Shown piece by piece: positions 7,350 to 11,669 of a DNA stretch of 11,669 nucleotides. Origin of the DNA: G039029935 sp039029935 (GTDB taxonomy: Bacteria; Chloroflexota; Anaerolineae; Caldilineales; Caldilineaceae); contig JBCCFC010000295.1 in the NCBI GenBank assembly GCA_039029935.1, forward strand, positions 1 through 11,669, written 5' to 3'. Both the position numbers and the translations under genes were made by a program. The notes below the pieces were generated by a model that made no database searches, was not told where the DNA came from, and saw nothing but the letters and a program-made list of their open reading frames with translations. The first letter of the stretch is position 1. Every line of letters begins with the position of its first letter.

Positions 7350-7391
7350 GGCAAAATATATGGCAAAATGCAGTGCATAATCTTGGCAAAA
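7350..7391 (+). repeat. three direct copies of GGCAAAA before the permease start
   Basis: GGCAAAAT occurs at 7350-7357 and 7362-7369, and GGCAAAA at 7385-7391. The copies begin 12 and 23 bases apart, close to one and two helical turns, so they would lie roughly on one face of the DNA. Two are preceded by TT, giving TTGGCA. Confidence 0.4.
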
Positions 7392-7412
7392 CATGTGCAG
7401 GTAGTTGATATA
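7383..7412 (+). promoter_or_regulatory. possible promoter of the permease gene
   Basis: TTGGCA (7383-7388) and GATATA (7407-7412) are 18 bases apart and resemble -35 and -10 boxes. If used, transcription would begin very near ATG 7419, giving a leaderless or nearly leaderless mRNA. That would fit the lack of a well-spaced Shine-Dalgarno there. The call is weak. Confidence 0.3.
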
Positions 7413-7418
7413 AAAATT

Positions 7419-9884
7419 ATGAATGTTATTTATCAAAAAATTTGGGCAGATATTTGGGGCAACAAGTCTCGCACCATTCAAGTGGCGTTGGTCATTGCGT
7501 TAGGTGCGTTTGGGGCAGGGCTTGTGGTTGGTGGACGGAATCTCATCGTCAACGCGATCAATGCTGACTGGCAAAAAGCGGGTCCACCCACAATTAGTCT
7601 GATCGTCAATCCACCGATGACGGATGACCAGCTGCTGGGGTTGAAAAATGTCAATGGCGTGGTCGAGGTGGAGGGCTTGTCGAACACGATCATCGAGTGG
7701 CGTCCCAGCGAAGATGCCGAGTGGGAAAGTGCGTTTCTACGCGCCCGCAGCGATTACTTTGACCAAATCATGTCCAAAGATTTTCTCTATGATGGCAAAT
7801 GGCCGGAGGGACGTGAGGTTGCCATTTCCAGAGGGAGCGACATCACCTTTGACATGGCTATCGGTGACACGGTGCAACTGCGTGTGAATGGCCGTGAGCG
7901 GGAAATCCAGGTTGATGGCATCATCAAGAGTGTGCGCGCCGCGCCGTTCTTTACAGGCAACCCCGATTTCTTTGTCACCCGTGCGCGCTATTTGGAGTTG
8001 GTCGGCAATGCCAACTATGAGACCATACTCATCAGCATGGGCGATTTCAATCAGGAACGTGCTGAGGTCATTGATGCAGAGATCAAAGAGCGACTGGATA
8101 AACTAGGAATCGATTCGCAGGGAGCGAATCAGCCCTTACAGGCGCGCATTGCTGACCCTGAGACACAGCCTGCATCCGCGATACTTGATGTACTCTTCTC
8201 TGTCATGGGTGTGGTTGGTAGCGTTGTCCTCTTTCTAGCTGTCTTTTTGGTCTTTAACAGTGTCAGTGCGATCATCACGCAGCAAATTGACCAGATTGGC
8301 GTGATGAAAGCCATCGGTGCGCGCGGTAGGCAGATATTGTGGGGCTATCTGTTACTGATTTTTGTCTACAGTCTTCTAGCCGTTACCATCTCCATCCCAC
8401 TCTCCGCCATCGCAGCCAACGGCATCAAAAAGTTTTTCCTCGATTTTACCAACACAACCAATACAGGGTTTGCCTTTGAGTCGGTATCAATTTTGGCACA
8501 GATTTTTGTCGCTGTGATCATCCCACTCATCGCTGCCACTGTGCCACTACTCCGAGGCGTGCGCATCACCGTACGCGAAGCCATCAGTACGTATGGACTT
8601 TCTGGCTCGGTCGGTGTGGGCTTTGTGGATCGACTGATTGCGGGTGCGCGCAACGTGCCCTATAGCATCCTACTCACCCTTGGCAATATGTTCCGCAACA
8701 CACAACGGGTATTCCTGATCCAATTGACATTGGTTGGCAGTGGGCTAATCTTTATGGTGGTCATGGGCGTTTCGGATTCAACTCAGTATACCTTTGAGGA
8801 CCAACTCAAAACCATCCATAAATATCAGGTTGCGATTGCCTTTCAGGAACCGCAACGCACGGCCCGTGTCGAGCAGCAGGTCAGCGAGCAAATTGCCGTT
8901 GATCCAGAGATCGCTGCAACTGTCACCAATGTGGAATTTTGGACCACAGGTGGCGTAAGTGTGCGGCCTGTTACCCAGCTTGAAGTGGATTCTAATGATA
9001 GGCGCGGCGTTGTGTTGGGTGTGCCAGAAACGTCGAACGTGTATGCGCCAGAAGTGGTCGATGGGCGTTGGTTACAGCCCAATGACTATGGCCGTGAATC
9101 AGGCAGTGAACCAGCCAATGTATTGGTGCTGCATAAGGCGTTGGCGGCGAAGTTGGAGATCGGTGTCGGTGATGAAATTGTGTTGACGCGTGATGGCGAA
9201 AAAGACTCTGTCTGGCAGATTGTGGGGCTATTCTTTGACCCAGTTGTCAACAGTTCGATGTATATGCCCAGAGAAGCGTTGGCACAATTTTTAGGCACAG
9301 TCAACAAGACCAACGCGGTATGGGTGCAGACAACGACCACCGATGACGAGACACACAAACAAATCGCCACTTCGATGGAAGCCTATTTTGAAGACCTGAA
9401 TATCGCCATCTCACCCGAGACTGTCTACAACGGCAACACCATCGGTGACATTGTCTTTAGCAAACTCTTCTTCTTCTCACTGTTGATTTCACTGCTGGCA
9501 ATCATGGCAGTGGTCATTGCTGCTGTTGGGGGAATCGGGTTGAGTGGCGTACTCTCGCTCAATGTACTGGAACGCACCCGTGAAATCGGGGTGATGCGTG
9601 CCATTGGTGCATCGACCACACAGATCAGCCGTCTCTTTATTGGTGAAGGGTTGATTCTGGGCATCATGAGTTGGGTCATCGCCTTGCCCTTTAGCATCCC
9701 TGCTGGCTATTTTCTGGTGCAGACGTTGGGGGCAATTCAGGATCAGGAAATCACCTATCAATTCACACTGTTTGGTCCGCTGTTGTGGTTGGCCGTCATC
9801 AGTATCTTGGCAATTCTCGCAAGCTGGTTCCCTGCACGAGGGGCGACGCGGGTCAGTGTACGCGAAAGTTTGGCGTATCAGTAA
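7419..9884 (+). CDS. large FtsX-type ABC transporter permease with two FtsX/MacB cores
   Basis: An 821-residue permease made of two similar halves. Each half has one membrane helix (about 20-38 and 430-450), a large extracytoplasmic MacB-like domain (about 50-250 and 455-675), then three helices. The halves carry the same motif after the second helix: IGVMKAIGA (293-301) and IGVMRAIGA (723-731), the FtsX-fold element that contacts the ATPase. The remaining helices lie near 257-285, 306-334, 357-379, 682-710, 742-766 and 785-803. Each half closes with a similar tail (RGVRITVREAIS and RGATRVSVRESLAY). The start at 7419 (NVIYQKIWADIWGNKSRT) matches the usual N-terminus; ATG 7368 would add 17 untypical residues. 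Such proteins move lipids or peptides, or transmit conformational change, rather than importing nutrients. The adaptor and ATPase on the opposite strand are the likely partners. The substrate is unknown. Confidence 0.92.
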   Translation: MNVIYQKIWADIWGNKSRTIQVALVIALGAFGAGLVVGGRNLIVNAINADWQKAGPPTISLIVNPPMTDDQLLGLKNVNGVVEVEGLSNTIIEWRPSEDAEWESAFLRARSDYFDQIMSKDFLYDGKWPEGREVAISRGSDITFDMAIGDTVQLRVNGREREIQVDGIIKSVRAAPFFTGNPDFFVTRARYLELVGNANYETILISMGDFNQERAEVIDAEIKERLDKLGIDSQGANQPLQARIADPETQPASAILDVLFSVMGVVGSVVLFLAVFLVFNSVSAIITQQIDQIGVMKAIGARGRQILWGYLLLIFVYSLLAVTISIPLSAIAANGIKKFFLDFTNTTNTGFAFESVSILAQIFVAVIIPLIAATVPLLRGVRITVREAISTYGLSGSVGVGFVDRLIAGARNVPYSILLTLGNMFRNTQRVFLIQLTLVGSGLIFMVVMGVSDSTQYTFEDQLKTIHKYQVAIAFQEPQRTARVEQQVSEQIAVDPEIAATVTNVEFWTTGGVSVRPVTQLEVDSNDRRGVVLGVPETSNVYAPEVVDGRWLQPNDYGRESGSEPANVLVLHKALAAKLEIGVGDEIVLTRDGEKDSVWQIVGLFFDPVVNSSMYMPREALAQFLGTVNKTNAVWVQTTTTDDETHKQIATSMEAYFEDLNIAISPETVYNGNTIGDIVFSKLFFFSLLISLLAIMAVVIAAVGGIGLSGVLSLNVLERTREIGVMRAIGASTTQISRLFIGEGLILGIMSWVIALPFSIPAGYFLVQTLGAIQDQEITYQFTLFGPLLWLAVISILAILASWFPARGATRVSVRESLAYQ

Positions 9885-9932
9885 GCGTTGTCGAATGCTG
9901 GATGTGGCAAGTCTAAAGCACATCGCCAACGC
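9885..9932. repeat. nested inverted repeats just after the permease stop
   Basis: GCGTTG (9885-9890), starting at the base after the stop codon, pairs with CAACGC (9927-9932). Inside it GATGTG (9901-9906) pairs with CACATC (9919-9924). Together they could fold into a long imperfect 3'-end hairpin. An A-run, not a T-run, follows, so this is not a classical intrinsic terminator for the permease; it could protect or end the mRNA by other means. Confidence 0.4.
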
Positions 9933-10007
9933 AAAAATACGGGTTGAGTTGCGTGGCGAGTCGTGGCACGGATTTTGAGAGCGCGATTGGTTGCGGGAAT
10001 AAAATGG

Positions 10008-10070
10008 TTGTCCGCGTCGAGTGTACTTTGGGCGTGTATCCACGTTAAGCTGCTTGCGGACAAGGATGTC
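10008..10070. repeat. compound inverted-repeat cluster upstream of the Rpn promoter
   Basis: TTGTCCGC (10008-10015) pairs with GCGGACAA (10056-10063) over 40 bases. Between them CGTG (10033-10036) and CACG (10041-10044) form a small hairpin. GGACA (10058-10062) can alternatively pair with TGTCC (10067-10071) over a 4-base loop. The arms therefore compete for pairing. This may be a dispersed palindromic element or a structured control site; no coding frame here is convincing. Confidence 0.4.
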
Positions 10071-10080
10071 CACGCTACGT

Positions 10081-10109
10081 TTGTCAATTCTCATCAGTTT
10101 TGCTATACT
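10081..10109 (+). promoter_or_regulatory. strong sigma70-type promoter of the Rpn gene
   Basis: TTGTCA (10081-10086) and TATACT (10104-10109) are separated by exactly 17 bases. TGC directly precedes the -10, adding an extended -10 element. Transcription would start near 10116, leaving a leader of about 40 bases before ATG 10156. This is one of the two best promoter matches in the window. Confidence 0.7.
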
Positions 10110-10155
10110 ATTCTATCGTTGAACATTTGTCTTTTATCTAGTATTATACAGGAAC

Positions 10156-11238
10156 ATGGAACAAAAACGCACAAACAAAACAGATAGTCCACTCAAACGA
10201 CTTGTTGAATTGGCTCCGGTTGATTTTGCTGAGTGGCTACTTGACACAAAGGTTGTCAACATTCGCAGTGCCAATATCGAGTTACAGCCCAACCCTAATG
10301 CAACCTACTCGGATTTGGTCTTCTGGGTGACGGTTGAACTTACCGAAGAAGAGCGAAAAAAGAACGTTGATAATCGGCTCCTGCTCCACATTGAGTTTCA
10401 AGGGGCAAGTTCGGAGAGACCGATGCGGTTTCGTGTATTGGACTATCTTGTGGGGTTCGCAGATAAAGAGCGCGGGACTCGCATTCATAGCGTGGTCTTT
10501 TACATTGGCGAGAAAACCAACGTCACAGATACAGGGGTTCATCGTGTGATGGGGATTGGTCAACGCGTGACTCTGGCATGGCAATATGATACCATCTGGC
10601 TTTGGAATTTGAAGCCACAGGAACTGCTTGATGCTGGACGCCCTGCATTGCTGCCATTGCTGGGACAGGCCAAACTGGAACGCCCAGACGAGATTATCCC
10701 TGTTATTTACCAAGAAATTCGTTCGTTGTCCAATGAAGAAATGCAACACCGTCTGCTAATTGAATTATTAGCGTTATTACGAGATGAGGAGATTATCAAG
10801 ATGATTGAAACGATGATGGCACAAGATGAATGGGTATTGGATACACCTTACCTACGTCGATGGCGTAAACAGGTAGAGGATGCGCATACCGAAGGTCTTC
10901 AGGCGGGTCACAAACAAGGTCTTGAACAAGGTCTTGAACAAGGTCTTGAACAAGGTCTTGAACAAGGGCGGGCAGAGCGAGAGCGAGAGATACTTCAACA
11001 GCGAAAAATTTTACTTGAAGAACAACGTCAAAATGCGCTTAGATTGATGGTTTTGCGCTACAACATATCCGGCCAGGAATACCTACAGATGCAAAATCGT
11101 CTCTCTTCAATCAGCTCAATTGAAAAGTTGAAAGCAATTGCCAATGCGGTTATCACGATTGAAGACTTTGGGCAGTTTTATCTCTATGTAGAAGAGATTG
11201 TTTCATCTGATACAGAGGAGACGACAAAAACGATATAA
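10156..11238 (+). CDS. Rpn-family recombination-promoting nuclease / YhgA-like PD-(D/E)XK protein (RpnL-like)
   Basis: A 360-residue member of the Rpn/YhgA-like family (COG5464), DNA endonucleases of the PD-(D/E)XK superfamily. Residues about 10-150 form the nuclease domain: YSDLVFWV with Asp53, and LLHIEFQG with Glu80 and Gln82, the D...ExQ site of the family, followed by RFRVLDYLVGFADKERG. Residues 195-240 are helical. Residues 246-271 are a Gly-Leu-Glu-Gln repeat helix with four perfect GLEQ units (255-270). A basic/acidic coiled coil (RAERERE) and a DUF4351-like C-terminal segment (about 295-348) end the protein. The gene has its own strong promoter. The AGGA at 10150-10153 is only 2 bases from the ATG, so initiation may be inefficient. 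Catalytic residues look intact. The family is linked to recombination and to phage defence as toxin/antitoxin genes-within-genes. Confidence 0.88.
   Translation: MEQKRTNKTDSPLKRLVELAPVDFAEWLLDTKVVNIRSANIELQPNPNATYSDLVFWVTVELTEEERKKNVDNRLLLHIEFQGASSERPMRFRVLDYLVGFADKERGTRIHSVVFYIGEKTNVTDTGVHRVMGIGQRVTLAWQYDTIWLWNLKPQELLDAGRPALLPLLGQAKLERPDEIIPVIYQEIRSLSNEEMQHRLLIELLALLRDEEIIKMIETMMAQDEWVLDTPYLRRWRKQVEDAHTEGLQAGHKQGLEQGLEQGLEQGLEQGRAEREREILQQRKILLEEQRQNALRLMVLRYNISGQEYLQMQNRLSSISSIEKLKAIANAVITIEDFGQFYLYVEEIVSSDTEETTKTI
10787..10791 (+). promoter_or_regulatory. internal ribosome binding site inside the Rpn gene
   Basis: AGGAG at 10787-10791 lies 9 bases ahead of the in-frame ATG 10801. It is closer to the consensus, and better spaced, than the site of the full-length protein. 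Gly-free codons for Asp-Glu-Glu encode it, so chance is possible. Confidence 0.5.
10801..11238 (+). CDS. possible internally started C-terminal Rpn product (RpnS-like antitoxin)
   Basis: An in-frame start at Met216 of the Rpn protein would give a 145-residue product. It has the helical linker, the four GLEQ repeats, the charged coiled coil and the DUF4351-like end, but no nuclease domain. In E. coli, Rpn genes are known to make a separate C-terminal protein (RpnS) from an internal start. It dimerises through a helix that can carry variable four-residue repeats, and it blocks the full-length nuclease (RpnL). The layout here is the same: an internal AGGAG with 9-base spacing, four-residue repeats in the shared part, and a poorly spaced site for the long form. 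It shares the reading frame and stop of the full-length gene. Production of the short form is an inference from sequence alone. Confidence 0.5.
   Translation: MIETMMAQDEWVLDTPYLRRWRKQVEDAHTEGLQAGHKQGLEQGLEQGLEQGLEQGRAEREREILQQRKILLEEQRQNALRLMVLRYNISGQEYLQMQNRLSSISSIEKLKAIANAVITIEDFGQFYLYVEEIVSSDTEETTKTI
10918..10965 (+). repeat. four perfect tandem copies of a 12-bp unit (GGTCTTGAACAA)
   Basis: The unit GGTCTTGAACAA occurs four times head to tail without a mismatch and encodes GLEQ in the Rpn frame. Just upstream are degenerate relatives (EGLQAG, HKQ), and GG follows. Because the unit is a multiple of three, gain or loss of copies changes helix length without breaking the frame. The identity at every third base indicates recent expansion by slippage. 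Confidence 0.95.
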
Positions 11239-11258
11239 AATTTTCTATATTTACTCAG

Positions 11259-11279
11259 CCGAAGAACGTCGGAATTTTT
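11259..11279 (+). terminator. weak possible intrinsic terminator after the Rpn gene
   Basis: CCGA (11259-11262) can pair with TCGG (11269-11272) over a 6-base loop, followed by AATTTTT (11273-11279). The position, 20 bases after the stop, and the T-run suit a terminator, but a 4-bp stem is short. Confidence 0.35.
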
Positions 11280-11416
11280 GGAAGACATTCTGAAGGTAAT
11301 CCCATCATAAATATCTCGCGTACTTTGGCTTTCAGTGCTGCATGCCCCAACTTGAGGTGTGGAAAGGGAATCTCTGGTTTGTGATCTACTGATATACCAC
11401 TGGTTTGCTACTTCGT

Positions 11417-11445
11417 TTGACGGACCTGCAAAAATGGGCTAAGAT
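11417..11445 (+). promoter_or_regulatory. sigma70-type promoter of the AAA ATPase gene
   Basis: TTGACG (11417-11422) and TAAGAT (11440-11445) are separated by 17 bases and match the consensus at five and four positions respectively. Transcription would start near 11452, giving a leader of about 48 bases before ATG 11500. Confidence 0.6.
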
Positions 11446-11489
11446 GAACACGATTTGTAGAATAGTAGTTCTGGCATCAACTAGCCCAT
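11434..11489. repeat. 8-bp inverted repeat spanning the -10 and the site just before the RBS
   Basis: ATGGGCTA (11434-11441) and TAGCCCAT (11482-11489) are perfect complements 40 bases apart. The left arm overlaps the predicted -10, and the right arm ends one base before AGGAGG. Because the left arm is mostly upstream of the predicted transcript start, this fits a DNA operator pair better than an mRNA hairpin. Confidence 0.45.
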
Positions 11490-11499
11490 AGGAGGCACA

Positions 11500-11669
11500 A
11501 TGCAACGCGAGTTCAACATCTTTGGCCCTGTTTATCCTGACATCCATTACCATATTGACCGAATTGCGGTTAAGCAGGCCGTGCGTGACAAAATAGAGAA
11601 AGGTCGCTATTTCACCTTAAATGCTGCGCGTCAAACGGGCAAAACGACCATTTTTAGCGAGGTGATTGC
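11500..11669 (+). CDS. AAA/P-loop ATPase, N-terminal part (cut by the window edge)
   Basis: The first 56 residues of a P-loop ATPase continue past the right edge. The opening EFNIFGPVYPDIHYHID is typical of the small AAA ATPases (AAA-ATPase-like, archaeal-ATPase type) abundant in Chloroflexota and Cyanobacteria, where a GP-x(5)-HY block precedes the nucleotide site. GRYFTLNAARQTGKTTIF gives Walker A at residues 42-49 (A-x4-GKT, with Ala in place of the first Gly) and includes the family's RQTGKT. AGGAGG at 11490-11495 with 4-base spacing fixes the ATG, and a consensus-like promoter lies just upstream. Some family members carry a C-terminal PD-(D/E)XK nuclease domain; whether this one does cannot be seen. 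The role is unknown and may be in defence or mobile-element functions. Confidence 0.8.
   Translation, partial: MQREFNIFGPVYPDIHYHIDRIAVKQAVRDKIEKGRYFTLNAARQTGKTTIFSEVI

Larger units (their letters stand above)
7087..7418. promoter_or_regulatory. divergent control region between the HlyD and FtsX genes
   Basis: This gap of about 330 bases has no supported gene. It must contain the promoters of both the adaptor/ATPase operon (leftward) and the permease (rightward). It holds a nested hairpin, two perfect 10-bp palindromes, an 8-bp stem-loop, overlapping short inverted repeats at 7281-7304, and three copies of GGCAAAA close to the permease start; these are listed separately. ATTATA at 7303-7308 reads TATAAT on the minus strand, but no good -35 accompanies it. 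Confidence 0.6.

Noticed and set aside
9963..10187. Plus-strand frame of 74 codons between the permease and Rpn genes
   Set aside because: It runs through the hairpin cluster and the Rpn promoter and overlaps the Rpn start; the product has no family features. It is best read as chance.
10918..10965. CRISPR array
   Set aside because: The 12-bp units are contiguous without spacers and translate cleanly as GLEQ repeats in a coding frame.
11255..11407. Minus-strand open frame of about 50 codons reading LGHAALKAKVREIFMMGLPS before a TGA
   Set aside because: It has no plausible start codon with a ribosome site, begins right after a stop, and matches no family I recognise. It could be a gene remnant, but the support is too thin to list.
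10156..11669. Rpn and AAA ATPase as one operon-encoded defence system
   Set aside because: The ATPase has its own consensus-like promoter and a 261-base gap, and both families are scattered widely; adjacency alone does not show a joint system.

Overview
The window (about 11.7 kb, mid-range base composition) looks like a chromosomal stretch of a Chloroflexota-type bacterium. This is an inference from gene content: a MoeA fused to a molybdate-binding-like domain, a golvesin-domain/C39-like secreted protein, an HlyD/ATPase/large-FtsX export set, a DUF3782-like PD-(D/E)XK relative, an Rpn nuclease and a small AAA ATPase. No rRNA, tRNA, CRISPR array or IS element was found.

Layout. Positions 2-265 hold the 3' end of an ORF that looks chimeric: a YheT-like hydrolase N-terminus running into the C-terminus of HisH. 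It abuts a histidine phosphatase (266-838). An A+T-rich gene (856-1374) follows, for a protein resembling a nuclease fold that has lost its catalytic residues. Its tail overlaps a convergent moeA-type gene (1357-3252, minus). From a divergent gap, a secreted golvesin + C39-like protein (3375-4904) runs rightward, and its tail overlaps the ABC ATPase gene (4888-5709, minus). The ATPase and an HlyD-type adaptor (5740-7086, minus) form a two-gene operon. Their large FtsX-type permease (7419-9884, plus) is transcribed divergently. The roughly 330-bp gap between adaptor and permease is dense in hairpins, palindromes and direct repeats.

Right part. After a structured intergenic region and a strong sigma70-like promoter lies an Rpn-family PD-(D/E)XK nuclease gene (10156-11238). 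It carries four perfect 12-bp repeats encoding GLEQ. Inside it is an in-frame ATG with a well-spaced AGGAG, which could make a separate C-terminal protein (10801-11238). This matches the gene-within-gene toxin/antitoxin (RpnL/RpnS) design known from E. coli Rpn proteins, and it is the most interesting item here. The window ends in the start of an AAA/P-loop ATPase gene (11500 on) with its own consensus-like promoter and AGGAGG site.

Working together: the ATPase, adaptor and permease probably form one MacB/LolD-like export or mechanotransmission machine. The MoeA fusion belongs to molybdenum cofactor synthesis. The Rpn gene is a candidate phage-defence or recombination module.
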